Assembly (NCBI RefSeq): GCF_026210795.1
Contig: NC_089455.1
Span: 2,294,001-2,358,000, forward strand
Length of the DNA: 64,000 bases
Reading direction: 5' to 3'
Source: Rhizophagus irregularis
Lineage: Eukaryota; Glomeromycota; Glomeromycetes; Glomerales; Glomeraceae
Shown: in pieces, positions 11,035 to 24,127 of the stretch
Numbering within the stretch: position 1 is the first letter of the stretch
Layout of the letters: the number at the start of each line of letters is the position of its first letter
Notes under the pieces: generated by a model
The model's input: the letters and a program-made list of their open reading frames with translations, nothing else
Told to the model about the DNA's origin: nothing
Database searches by the model: none
Translations under genes and position numbers: made by a program

Positions 11035-13451
11035 TTAACATAATAATTTATTGAAAAGTTCTGAAGCAATCCCAGATCCAAATTGTTGTAATTGAATTTC
11101 TTGAAGGGGAATTTTCTTTGTTGCATTTCTCTTTGCTCTTATTTCGTTTAATCCATCTGAATAATTTTCTTTAGCAATTTTATTTGAGGATAATTGAAGT
11201 TTTGATTGCTTTAATGATAGTGTCATGTTTGGATGTGGTTTTAAGTCTAATTTGTTAAAAAGACCTTCTACCTGCTGTTGGTGAATTATAATAAAATAAA
11301 TCCGAGTCTTAACAAAATCATATAAATCTGGAAAATTGTAAATAAATGATTTTTCATCAATACAGAATTGTTCAAACTCTCTGAGAAAATTACTATTTTC
11401 TAACAGCAATTCATTTAAACCAAAGTCATTGGTTATTCCATTTTTTAAATCATTTTCTAGTTCTTCTGCATACCACAGCTCTAAATCTGTTGGTGGTTTA
11501 ATCCAAGGTTTTTCTAAAACCACATGATGAAAACTAGAAGCAAAGGATTTACCATTATCCCCACCAAGATGACAAATAACCAATGGCAGATGAAGCCAAG
11601 ATAAAAACCATTTTTCAAAATGCTCTAATGCTTTGTTAATTCCTTTTTCTAAATTATCAAAGAATACACCAAATTCTTCACTAGATAAGGCATCCACTGC
11701 TCCTGATAGCTCATCAGCAAAAAACATTTCAAAATTCTCAACAAGATTTTGAAGAAATTTACGCCATTCATAAACTTTATCTGGCATTTCATGGGCACGC
11801 CGACCAGCAGGTAAAGTAACCAATTGACCATTTTGATAAATTCATAAAGTGTTATCTTTTCCAACTATGAATTGCATTAATGGCTCATAAAAATGTTCAG
11901 CAAATTTCACTAAGCATCTAATTTGGATATTTAGTTTTGAATCAAGAAGCCAAAATCGAAAAAGATACCAATCATTAAGATATGATTTTGGTGTATTATT
12001 GCGTTCAATTTCTCCAATAAACCAATTGGCAAATTCAGTATGTGCTATATGCCGATCTAGATATTGTTTTGCTGTCCATAATTCATAATTCCAGCGTGAT
12101 CAAAGTGGTAACTGATATTGGTTATAATGAAATCCTAATAAACTATCATAAAGATCTTTGATTATTTGAGAATTTATATTGAGTGGCTTGTCTTTATCAC
12201 TTGAATCATAACCATCATGCAACTTCCAAGCCAAATAAAGTAAATTATAAGGATGTGGTTGTCTTGAAAATCCAGTATTACTGGCAAGTTTTCCAAATGC
12301 AAATTGCTCAAAGTGATTCATTATAATTTGGATGATATGAAGTCCACATCCAATTCGTAATGAATTCAAGCTTGTTTTTTATTATAAAGAACAACTGCGC
12401 CTTTTTTTTCTCCTGACATATATGCCGTATTGTCAGTAACCCATAATACACATTTTTTGAATTCCAATCCACACTCTTGAATATTCTTTATTACAGTTTC
12501 TGAAACAGTATCAGCATTGCATTTTGGAATATGTTGTAGTTGGGCAAGTATTGCAACAGGTGATTGATCCTTTTCATTCCAGAATTGATAACAAAGAACG
12601 AAATTCTTTGTTTGTCCACGTGTTGATTCATCCACCATTATTCCAAATACTGATGCACTTGCGACTTGACGAATTTGTTCATTAAAATGTATTTCAAGAG
12701 ATATCTTGATGCAGTATCGTGACTAGATTTTCTTAACTAATAGCAATGGATTCACCCATTAAAAACTCATAAATTAGTCTCATATATTCAACAGTAGAGC
12801 GTAATGATGTTTGACCTACTTCCAAAATACTTGTTGCAAGCCAAATTGTGTTTGATGTATATTCTCGGTTATTTATTTTAAAAAGGGATTTGACTTTTTT
12901 TTGAAATTCTGCATTAGTAATCTGATTTGAATGTCGAACTAGTGAACGGATTTCAGCAATATGTTTTGATTTCTGACTTTAGAGGTGTTGAGCTTTTGCT
13001 CCAAGTGACTGAGTTCGTTTAATAAGTGCTTGATTTTTTTGATTAAGTTTTTTATTTCTCTTTTCTAGTTTTGAATTAGAGTCTTTTAAAAATTGATGAG
13101 TAGAGTGATGTTTATAAAAACTCTGATCAAGATAATCACATGCTTTTTGTTGCAAATATGGTGAAATTATGCTTCCTTTATTTGGTCCTTTTGGATATCG
13201 CATAATGGAAATAAGATTTCTTGCTGGAGGTATATCTTTCTCAGGTAATTGTTGTATTGTTGAAATTAAATGTGTTCATTGTGGATTTGATACTTCTTTA
13301 TTGGTAGCCTCCTCTTCATTGGTAGGTAATTCTTCATAAATAGACATCTCCTCATTGACAGCAGACGATTCTTCACTGATAGTTTTTTTATATGTATTTC
13401 ATTTGCTTTTTTTAGTTGAAATCAGCGTTTATATGATTTATATATCCCCAT
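11035..13451 (-). pseudogene. hAT-like transposase, broken by stops and frameshifts
   Basis: Reading from an ATG at 13,451 toward 11,035 gives a transposase that can be followed only by crossing breaks. Landmarks are a basic/coiled segment (near 13,000-13,200), MVDESTRGQ with a candidate first catalytic Asp (~12,630), VLWVTDNTAYMSG with a second acidic residue (~12,440), CGLHIIQIIMN (a CxxH typical of hAT transposases, ~12,340), and a long C-terminal helical part. In-frame stops lie at about 13,421, 13,275, 12,980, 12,733, 12,100 and 11,842, and the reading frame changes near 12,700. Four of these six stops are TGA. The element cannot make a full transposase. The superfamily call rests on CxxH plus the target duplication and is moderately sure. 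Confidence 0.75.
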
Positions 13452-13855
13452 TTTATCATTAAATTAGATGCATGCACAGCTCTAACTGTTTTGTATCTTG
13501 AGAAACAAATTATATAAAAATCATCAATACGACCTGGTAAACAAAGTTACAAAGCTATTTTTTACATTTAATATAAAAATACCTGCTATTTGGTAGGAAA
13601 AGTAAACTTTGATGTATAGATGAGATTTTAAATCTAAAATACTAGAAAAATTTACTAGTTATTGCAAAAAAATGCTTCGTAACTTTGTAGGTATAATTCA
13701 TAAAAACTAATTTTTACCAAAATAATTGAGAAAGAAGTTGTTGTTCGATCTGGGCATCTAAAAAAAGATGAACTAACTTTATATGTGAATTTATATAATA
13801 TAATGTTGATCAAATTTTTGATCAAAAAAATTTAACTATGATAAAAGTTAAATAG

Positions 13856-13896
13856 CCATATATAGTTTTGATTTACTTAGTTAACTGACCACCCCA
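13856..13896 (-). repeat. Right terminal inverted repeat of the hAT-like element
   Basis: On the minus strand it begins TGGGGTGGTCAGTTAACTAA, differing from the left copy at C/T in the middle of GTCAAC/GTTAAC and at one further base near the inner end. Confidence 0.85.
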
Positions 13897-13932
13897 ACTA
13901 TACGTACATACATAGCTCACCGTACGCTACAT

Positions 13933-16900
13933 GTTTTCTATATAATCTTTTCAACCTAGCGGTAATTAATTTTACCATATTCGTTGACGTAATACATAAG
14001 CAGCTCTTTTTGTATGACCTTCTTAGATATCATTTATATTACTGTATTATTATCATAGCATGTTCAATTTATCAACCTAATCATATTATATGATAATATC
14101 TATTACAATTCTTGATAAACATCACTTTGGTATTTTAAACCAAAGTTAGTTAACTCCAAAATGGTTGAAATGAATACTTTAGCCCCTTAAAGTTAAAATG
14201 GTTAAATTGAATGTCAAATAAAATATTTAGAAAATATTTTAGCATATTTTAATCAAGATGAATTGAATTGTAGTAAAATCATATAAATGGCATTAATATT
14301 AAGTTATTAACTATACTATTTTTACATAAAGTTTTAACCATTTGTTTATTTTAATTATTACTAGTAATGGAATTAATAGAAGATTTGAAGAAACTTTCAA
14401 TTTATTATATTATATTTTAGTGTTACATTTTTAATATAATTGATAAAATTAAACATTAAATTAATGATTAAATATAAATGAAAAATTTTCTGTTATTTTA
14501 GTATTTATTAATTAGATTTTTTAATATTCTTTGCATACCATTGTTTTATTTCCTTGATGTTCTATCTGATGTTCTAAATTTTTTCTAATTTCATAATATA
14601 ATTATTTTATTCCTCCATTATTTCAAATGTATTTTTTAAAGTACTCCTAGTTTTCCAATTTTTTCTAAACATATATTTTTTAAATCATTGCATTTATACT
14701 GAATAGACATATTTAATAAAATAAATAAGATAAATCTAAAAAGATGTGTTTATATTTGTAATTTTATATTAATAAAATTATAGTTATAATTTGAAATTTT
14801 ATATTATTTTATAATTGTTATTATGTTATAATATAATGTAATTCAAACTATTTTAACTTTAATTTCCTTTTAAATTAATATTTAACTTTTAATTAAAGAT
14901 GATATCAGTTTGGTTCAGTCCATAAACTGGCAGTTTAAATAATAAATTGAGCTGACTGTAATTTATTGTTTAGTACAAACTGCAATACAAATCACAGTTG
15001 TTAATTTTATAAAATTTTTTACTTAAAATATTGTTAATTTAATAATTTTTATTTAATAATAATTTTACTTTATATAAAGATTAAAATTGACTTAAACTAT
15101 GGTTTAAATTACAATTTGACAAACCATGATTTAAAATATTTAAACTGCCTAGTATCAGTTTAATTTCAAATTATAGTTAAACCAGTTTTATCTAACTGAT
15201 TATTAAATAAAAAAAAAACTAATTTTTCTATATTTTATTTTATTTACAATATATATAAATATATAATAATCTATTAATCTTATTAGTAAATAGATCTTTT
15301 ACATATTTTTACTTTTTAAAAATCCTATAAATTTTATTAATATTAATTTTATTAATATATATATATAATTTTTTAATTTAACAGTAAATTCATTATTGAT
15401 TTTTTTTTAAAATTTTTTAAATTTATTTTAATAAAAGTCAATATATTATAACTTTAATTTGTAAAAAAAATTTATAAATTTTAAAAATTTAATTAATAAA
15501 AATACTATTTTAAATTTATAAAAATTTTAATATAATATTATATTTATATATAGTTTTTTATATTATTAAAGTATAACTATATATTTATTAAAATATCATT
15601 TATAATACTAAATACTATATAAAATAATTTATAATTAAAATAATTTATTTGATTTATTTTTATTATAAATTAAAAAGTTATATATTATTTTATATAAAAT
15701 ATAATATATAGTTAATATAAAAATAATGAGAATTTAATAAAAATTTAATTAATTAAAAAATATAGTTTAAATAAAATTTGTGATTTTTTTATTTATATTA
15801 TTTATATCTTTTTTAATTTTAACCAAAGTTCTAGTTTCATATCTAGATTTGTAATTATTATTTATAATTTTTAAAAAAATAAAAATAAACTTAAAAATAT
15901 ATATAAAAAAAAAATTTGAAAATATTTAGAAATTTTTTTTAAATATAATTTGAACTTTTTATTTAAAATATATTAAAATTATATAATAACATTTATTATA
16001 TAATATTTTAAAGAATAAGAAGAGTAAAGAAAGTATTAATATATATAATATTATAATATAAAATTTTATATATTATGTAAAGTAAAAGATTAAGACTTAT
16101 AATAATTAAATATTATATGGCAAATATCATTTTTTGTATTTATCATTTAATTATTATATTTCAATAAAATTTTTAAAAATATAAATTAATTAAGTTTTTA
16201 GAAATAATTTTTAAAATTATTATTTTATTTAAAATAAATATATATTTTAAAATATATATTTATTAATCAAATAGGTGATTAATGAATGTAATTGAATTTA
16301 TTAATAAATTATATTAAATGTATATTAAAAATATAAAATATTATATTTATATTATAAAAAATTTTTAGTTATTATATTATATAATATAATTGTATTATAA
16401 ATATTTGTTATTATTAATATTATAAATAATTTATTTAGATTTTATACTAATTTCTATTTTTTAAATTTATTTTTTTTTAATATTATAAATTTATAAAATT
16501 ATATATATTTTTATATACATCTTATTATTGAATTTTTTTTAATATTAATTTGTTATTAATTAATATTATATTATTAGTTTTATTTATTATACTTAAAATT
16601 ATAAAGAAAAAATTAATTATAAAAATAAAAAAACATTGCATTTTAATAATATTTTTTAAAAAATATATAAAAATAAAAAGTATTTTAATAAGAAGAAATA
16701 AAAGTCATTATTTGATTTTTTTTTCTTTTTATATAAAGTATAAAAACAAAAAAATTATTAAATTTAAATAAAAAAAATTTATATAAATGATATATTTTTA
16801 AATAAAAAGATTTTTCTAATAATTTTTACAATATCAGATTAAATTTTATTATTATTATTATTAATTTGTTTTTTAATAATTTTTACTTTTTATAACTATT

Positions 16901-18480
16901 TGTAATTTCTAGTTTTTAATATATTGTATTTTTATTAATAATTAATAGTTTTTTTTTTATATCTCAACTCAACTTGAAATTTGACACAGTTTAACTTGAT
17001 TTGTGTATTACTTTTATTAAATTATTTATGTAATCTATCACATCCTAATCGATTTTTTTGTTTACAGTAGACCTTTTTATTAATGTTAAATTTATTTTAT
17101 ATAAAGAAATTAATGTTTGCAATTTTTTTGAAAATAGATTTTTAAAAAATTATTTAATTTCTTTAAATATATATTAAATATAAATTACATTTTTTTAAAA
17201 AAATTATTTATAAATAAATTTTATAAAAAAAATTTAAAAAATTTTATTATTTTTCATTATTTTTTTACCTCCTATACCTAATTAAGTATTCTGTTACTGC
17301 ATTGCTCCAGTTTACAGGCATTTTAGATAAAAGAATTATTAATTAAATTTTATAATAAATATCCAAATATATTATTGGTTCATTAATATTTTTATCAAAA
17401 AAAAAAATTAAAATTAAATATTTTAATATATATTATTCTTATTATAAATATTTGTTTAAATAGTTGCAAATATTATTTTTTTTTAAAAAAAAAATATTAA
17501 TTTTAATAATTATAACTTAATTTTTTTTATTAATATTGATTTTTTATTAAACTAGTATATATTAATTGATCAAATATCTGATATAGAATTTTGTAAATAT
17601 TTTTATTATTTTATTAAAATATAGATTTATAAAGTTGAATTTGTAATTATTTTCTAAAATTTTTAGATAATTTTATTTTAACTTTATAGTTAATTTATAA
17701 ACTATATCTGATTGATTTGATATCTAATATAGAATTATAATCTATAAATATTTTATATTATTTTATTAAAATATGAATTGGTCTAGTTTGCAATTATTTT
17801 TCTAAAAATTTTTTAAATTTTTTAGATATTTTTTAATATTTTAACTTTATAAAATTTTTTAGATATCTTTCAATATTTTAACTTTATGATTAATTTATAA
17901 ACTATATCTGATTGATCTGTATAAACATTTTATATTATTATTTTTATTTATAAATCTATAAAGTTGAATTCGTTTGTAAATTATTTTTTCTAAAAAAATT
18001 TTTTGACCAATACAGAAGTGGTTTAGATAATTTTTTAATATTTTTTTTTATAACTTTATGGTTAAAATGATTAAATTGCTTTAAAAATTAATTTATTTTG
18101 ATAATATAGAGAATGATCCTGCTAGTTTCATTGTGTTTTTTTATGTTAATAAAATAATTTTATTTAATAAAATAATTTTGATATTTTTAATAATTTTTAT
18201 AAATTAATTTTATCTAAAAATTTTATCGACTATAAAAAAGGATGTGCCTACATATGTCTACCTATTGTATATATCATGTTTAAAAAGTTTTTGAAAAAAA
18301 AAATGCATAGTATTTATATTAAAATGAATTTATTTATCTACTATATCAATAATATACCTTTTTTTCATATTGAAATATATACATAGAATACTATTTAATT
18401 CATCACTTACTAAAATGTCTGCATGATTAATTTATTAATGCCTAACTAAGAATCAAAATCGCAACTAAGGTACTGGGCGA
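13933..18480. other. AT-rich gene desert
   Basis: About 4.5 kb of extremely AT-rich DNA with long A/T runs and no credible gene. Weak inverted similarity around 14,905-15,200 (AAACTGGCAGTTTAAAT against AGGCAGTTTAAAT on the other strand) suggests an old, decayed inverted-repeat element. Nothing else can be named. Confidence 0.6.
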
Positions 18481-19248
18481 AATTTTTATAATAAATTTGT
18501 ATTATACCGTGAAATAATTGCGCTCAATCTGAATTGTTTTATTGGGAAAACCAAGTCAATAAATACCTTTTTTATTTTCCAATATACCAAACCATCGGCA
18601 TTGTCTTTTCTTTTGGGAAACACGCTAGCTTTGCATGGAAGTAAACTAAAACCGCACATGTTCGAATGTTTGATAATGCACTCCAAAGTCCAAAATCTAA
18701 ACAAATCATGACTTAATATAAACCAAGATATATACAATGACTTATTAAGATTAGATACATATACATATTTTTCAATCTAATACCATCACGCAATGAACAA
18801 ATCGTTAAAAACTCAGGCACATGATTGTATGATTGTGAGCGTCAAAAGGCTAACAATAATAACAAAGTTCACAACAGCAGAACAATATGTAGGTAGTCCA
18901 AATTTTTGGCAGTAAATGTAATAAAATAAAATCTCTGTTTTATTTCGTTTTTATTTAGATAAGTATATATATTTACTTACCAGAAAAAAATGTGTTCGTC
19001 TAGAACAAATTATATTTTATAAAAATTAAAAAGTATTATACTGTACAATAAAAGGTGTATGTTACAAAATTAATTGAATAAAAAAAAATAATAATAATAT
19101 TTATAAGAAAGTTATATAAACTACAAAAGGAGGAAAGAAAAAAAAAAATAGGAAATTGTATTGTATTCCATTTTTAATTGTATATATTATATATAAAAAA
19201 AAGTAAAAAAAAAAAGTCCGATTTTAAGAATTATGTTGATATCGTGTA
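18481..19248. other. 3' flank of the RING/TPR gene
   Basis: Somewhat less AT-rich than the desert to the left, with poly-A tracts from 19,080 to 19,220 that fit a 3' UTR or terminator zone of the minus-strand gene. A short frame at 18,486-18,737 shows no family resemblance. Confidence 0.4.
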
Positions 19249-22200
19249 CTATTGGTAATTTTTGATGCTAGATCTGTTAGATCTGTTACTAGAAGTAACG
19301 GAAGTTTGCGATGATCGACGAGAGACTTGGTTTTCTAGAGTTTGCTCATGATAATTTTGCAGTGAAAGATTTCGATCAAAATCTTTCATACTTTGTATTT
19401 CGTTTCTCTCGGTCAGCGCGAGGCTATTACCGGGCTCAACTTCTAAAATTTTTTCTAAATCTTTTAGTGCATTACCATAGTCCTGGGTAATGCGGTATAT
19501 TATAGATCTTTGATATAATGTAGGAACAAAATTTGGTTGGTTTATAAGAGAGATATTTAGGTCCTTAATCGCCTTATCACATTCCCATTGAAGCAAATAT
19601 ATATATGCTCTGGTTGTCAATACATATGCATTATTTGGCGAATCCTGAAGAACCCGTTCCAAATGAATGAAAATTTCATCCACTCCAATGGCTTCACTTA
19701 ATTCTCCGTAAACTTTTGTTATCTCCTGAAAATATTGAATACTTTGTCGCGGCTTTAAATACAATATTTTCTCACAATCGGCTAAAGAACTAGGATATTG
19801 GCGTAATGCTGCATAAACGGCGGCTCTTTCTAAAAGAGCAACCTCATTTGTAGGTTGCTGTAAAAGCACTTTGTCCAAATCAAGAAGTGATTTGTTATTT
19901 TGATGGAACTTTCGCAGCACCATTCCTCTGATTCTTAGAGCAATCAAATTTGATGAATCATACTGTAAGATTGTGTTGCAATCCTCGATACAGTCTTTAT
20001 ACCTTCCGAGTTCATAAAAAATTTCTGACCTATAACAAAGAGCATCAATATCTTTCGCATCCAGATTTATCAACCTATCAAAATCCATCAACCCTTCCTC
20101 AAATTTGCCCATTCTGAGGTACGCAATACCCCGTTGACGGGTTGCAACAGAATTATTAGGATAACGATCCAAGACTAAATTTAAATCTTTTAAACTATTT
20201 TGGTAGTCCCCAAGTTTAAAATGGACCATTCCACGGTATGTTAAACCGTAATAGTTAGTTTTATTCAACCTGAGAGCCTCATTCAGTTCTACTAGAGCTG
20301 AATCGTATTTCTTCAGCTTGAAGAATACGTATCCTCTTCTAGACCTAGCAAAATCATGGTGTGGGTTTTGTGCCAATACATACTCCAAATCAATTAATGC
20401 TTCATAAAGCATATTTTGTCTACAGTATAACTCTCCCCTTTCGGCTGTTGCAAATAATTTATCATCATCATTTGCTGTTGTACTATTCAACACGTCTTCC
20501 AAATCTTTTAATGATTCAGCAAACTTATTAAGTTTACAATATACAGATCCGCGTTGCAATTTGGCGAACGGGAAACTTGGATTAAGTTGGATCGCCTTCG
20601 TCAAATCTTCCAGAGATTCCCTATATTTACGAATCTCTCTAAATAGCGAACCTCTGTTCGTCAACACCATAACGTTAAATTTATCATTTTCCACGACGAT
20701 AGTGAAATCCGCTATCGCTTCTGTGAAGGATCCAATCTTCATAAAAATGTTTCCTCTGAGTTCATATGCTTCAAGATCAGATGAAGCATATGTATAATCT
20801 TCATCAATTTTATAGCTCTCAATCCTATTGAGAACGATTGTAATGTCCTGTAAAGCTTGTTCGTAGTTTTTCATATGAAAATGAAGACGAGAACGAAGTT
20901 TATATGCCTCTATATTATCATCATCATCTTGAAGACTTTGGAGGGAAAGGGAATTGTTAACATCATACAAAGCTTCACCATATCTCCGCAAATGGGTATA
21001 AATTTTTGCACGTTCTAAATAAGCCAGAGGAGCTTTTTCGTTGTTTTGCAACGTTTTATCCAATATTAGTAATGCCTTTTGGGGGTTCTGGGGGTTTTGT
21101 TTAAAACATTCCCTCGCGATTATCAAAGGATCTGGTGGATTAGTGGGGGTAATAAGTTGCTCTGTAACTTTTTTCGTTGTTTCATTTGTTTCATTTTGAG
21201 ATTTATCATTTAGGGACTTTGATTTTTTAATATCGTCAGACATTATGGTATCGGGATTCGATATTTCATATTCAGAAATATTTGTCTGCGACAGGAGCCC
21301 TGCCGCAACAAATTTATCAGATAGTGCGTTTAAAGTTGAAGTTTGAGGGAGCAACGTTAACGATTCTTCATTGATAACTGTCCTACAAATAGAACAAATC
21401 AAATTTTTTCCTTTTCGGGATCGATAAGATTTGTAAATATTGAAAGCGCCCTTCGAAATGACATGACCACAACTTAGACCATAAAATTGATCAGTTATTT
21501 GGAGCATAACTGGACAAAGCATTTCCTGAGCCAATAGTGATAATATTGAAGGACCCGACCGATCAATATCGGTAGTTGTAAAGGCTGGAAAATCATCATC
21601 AAGGTTATTAGAGATTCCACAAGATTTCATAAGCTTTTCCCTTGAGACAAGCTTATATTTCACACCATCTACTAAACCAAAAAATTTTGATTTCTTTTGA
21701 TCTTGAAATTTATTACCACACTCTTTAAGATCTGCATCAACTACAACAAACCAATCCTTTCGACGATGTTGCAAACTCAATAAGATTTCAATGGCTTTGA
21801 ATCTCACAAAAGTATTTGGTGCATGATTTAAACTTTCCAATGCCAAATAATAACATAAAGAGAGCGTAATTGATCTCGTGGAAGATGCGCAGACACTTTC
21901 TGCTAGATCAAGAATTCCAAACCAAAACGTATGGGGGTAGGATAGGGGTTCCATTCCATAAAGTTCCGCAAACAACCTTTTTTTATTGTTCAGGATTTTT
22001 GAAAATTCAAAATCATCATCTTTTGAAGGAGTGAGTTCGGAAATGATTTTTTTTATATGGAACCAGAGGAATTCCAAAATCATTCTTTCGCCGAATTTTT
22101 TAAGGTTATGATTTCCAGCTTCTTGATATGAGGAATCAAGTGTTTGTTGCAGCATCAGGAGGAGGCGCCAGTCTTTATACCAACTTGAAACTGGAACTTT

Positions 22201-23161
22201 AAATCCAAATGCATCTCTCATCTTATTCCATGAAGTTAATATACTTGCACTATCAGCGGGGATGGGTGTAAGCACGGCAGGTGCCATACCTAAATAAATA
22301 CACAAAAAGAATTTGTCATTAAAATCGGTCACATATTATCTTATTATTATTATTGTTGTTATTATTATTATTTTAATTACCTAAAATTCCCTTAAAGAAG
22401 TCTTTAAACCTTCGCCATCCTAATTATAAATTACAAAAAAAAAAAAAAAATTAATTTAAAATCAAAATTTTTTATAATATTTATATATAAACTAATTTTC
22501 TATTTTAAGTACCTTCTCGAAATCTTGTTTCATCATCACTTAGGCTGTGTAATGTATCCCTTAAATGAATTAAGAGAAAATCAATATTATAATTTCTTTT
22601 TATTCCACTAGTTTGCAATTCAACATCGGGTACATTTAAATTTCGTAATGTTCCTCTCCAAGTCTTATTTAATCCTTGTTCCATAACAGTTGATATGTTA
22701 TTATGGATATTATTGAATTCAACCAACTGTTTATAAAGCTTTTCACGTAATTCTCGGCCTAGCACGGCTGGGCTTTGTATGAAGGCTTCTAATACAGAAG
22801 CAAAAGTCCGAAGGTGTAATTCTAGTATGATAGCCGTATCATTAGAAGTGTATGTATAACACTTTGTATCGCAAAGCTTTTCAAGGGCTCTAACTAAACT
22901 TCTAACAGTCCATTGATTTGGTTGTTCTGAAGCCAACTTGTTTAGTTTCAGGAGGCTTTTAGGATTGCTAATAAGGTCACCACTTAAAAGCTCATTTATA
23001 ATATCATCACTTAAAGGAACTTTTAAAGATGAACTCGGTATAGGGGGATTGAATAATCTATCATTTGTAAGCGAGGATTCATTCAAAGTAATATTTTCAG
23101 AAAGAGAGCCACTAACGCTTATTTGATGTCGAGGATATGAATTTGGAAGATTATTATACAT
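19249..23161 (-). CDS. RING-like plus TPR-repeat protein, 1242 residues, 3 exons
   Basis: Exons 23161-22513, 22419-22381 and 22289-19249 join in frame (phases 1 and 1, GT-AG) to 1242 residues starting at the ATG at 23,161. The middle exon is only 39 nt and encodes GWRRFKDFFKGIL. Residues 1-216 are helical and unrecognised. About 486-540 hold a RING-like module: LCPVM, then SCGHVISKGAF, then ICSICR. It has fewer metal ligands than a classic C3HC4 RING and resembles the reduced RING of Gid2/Rmd5-type ligases. From about 615 to 1200 there are some fifteen or more tetratricopeptide repeats with the usual A/Y/L spacing (ALxDxxxAL, RGxxxxxLxxYxxSLxDLxxxL), and the tail is Ser/Asn-rich. The likely role is a scaffold or ubiquitin-ligase-like adaptor binding partners through TPRs; activity is inferred only. 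Confidence 0.88.
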
Positions 23162-23205
23162 CACTAAAAAAAACAGTTATTATATTTAAAAAATTAAATA
23201 AGAAA

Positions 23206-23226
23206 GGAAGGAAGGAAGGAAGGAAG
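23206..23226 (+). repeat. GGAA microsatellite
   Basis: About five perfect GGAA units lie 45-65 bp upstream of the RING/TPR start codon, within its probable 5' UTR or promoter. Confidence 0.85.
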
Positions 23227-24127
23227 AAAAAATAAAATATAATAATTTTCTGCTTATATTAAACTTTTTAAAATGAGAGGAAAAAAAAAGGAATGAATGT
23301 TTTATTTATTGTAGAATTTTTGAATGTATGATGGTCACGAATAAAGATAATCTTTATGCATGTCTTATCTCATTGTTTTTTTTCTGTTTTTGAGTTAATC
23401 TAAAATTAGGCACCTCATTTGTTGTCATATGCAGGCAAGTTTTCATGTGATTCAAATTTGTGTGGTTCGTTAACCGAAATAGGAAAAAAGATTGAAATAC
23501 GTTTTTTTTTCGCAATCATAATTGAAAAATCCCAATTCAATTCTTATATTTTTTAATAGAATTTTTCTTTCATTGGTTAGAGTTCATTCTTTTTTAAGAA
23601 CCCAAAATGGTTTTTCAAAATTAACAATTGTGAATTAATTACAGATTTACAGTTAATTAATTAGTAGATTTCTTTGAACTAAAAAAATCATTAGTTTGAC
23701 CAGTAATCAATCATATGGAATTTTTGAATAATGGAAGCCCTTTGTTGAGTTTGTCGTTACTCAATGTTCCATCAGGGTAGTCACAATAGGGATAAAATTA
23801 TTAATATTATTTTGCAAGCTCCATGTGATCAGCCTTTGTGACAGGTTCTAGGTCTTTGGTCAATTTCATTATCTGTGTTAAATCTATCAAATATCAAACA
23901 TTTCGTAATGTATACTTTTATACTTTTATATTTATGCACCAAATATAATAAAATCGCCGATCTCAATGAAAAGTATGTTGAAATTTTTGAAATATTTTTA
24001 GTTCTCAAAAACTAATTTTAGCAAAATGAATACAAAAGATTACTATTATAGGCGTACTTTATGTTTAATTTCTTTAATTTCTTTGATAATATTAAAAAAT
24101 TAATATTAACTGTTAATATAATAGATA
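23227..24127. other. Upstream region of the RING/TPR gene
   Basis: AT-rich non-coding DNA presumably holding the promoter of the minus-strand gene. No gene or repeat is recognised before the MITE at 24,128. Confidence 0.45.

Larger units (their letters stand above)
10818..13896. mobile_element. hAT-like DNA transposon, 3.08 kb, with TIRs and target duplication
   Basis: The ends are ~41-bp inverted repeats starting TGGGGTGGTCAGT and differing at only two positions or so (10,818-10,858 and 13,856-13,896). The sequence ACTATACGT flanks both sides (10,809-10,817 and 13,897-13,905), a perfect 9-bp direct repeat; because the TIR ends in TT/AA this can also be read as the 8-bp duplication typical of hAT elements. 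Inside, on the minus strand, is a transposase remnant with hAT-style landmarks. The element is complete in structure but its transposase is broken. Confidence 0.85.
10676..13932. mobile_element. Older inverted-repeat element split by the hAT-like insertion
   Basis: Just outside the 3.1-kb transposon, the flanks are themselves related as inverted repeats. The left flank has CTATGTATGTC then GTATAGTG and TCAACGTACGG near 10,692-10,733; the right flank read on the other strand has CTATGTATGTACGTATAGT. CATGT occurs near both outer ends. Removing the insertion and one target copy would bring these arms within about 250 bp of each other, a MITE-sized element. Outer ends are approximate. Confidence 0.45.

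Noticed and set aside
16550-16771. 73-codon plus frame in the AT desert
   Set aside because: Composed almost only of Ile/Lys/Leu/Phe, as expected by chance in very AT-rich DNA.
22290-22332. Starting the RING/TPR protein at 22,332
   Set aside because: That codon is not ATG and the stretch ends in TTTATTTAG, an intron acceptor; upstream exons join in frame.
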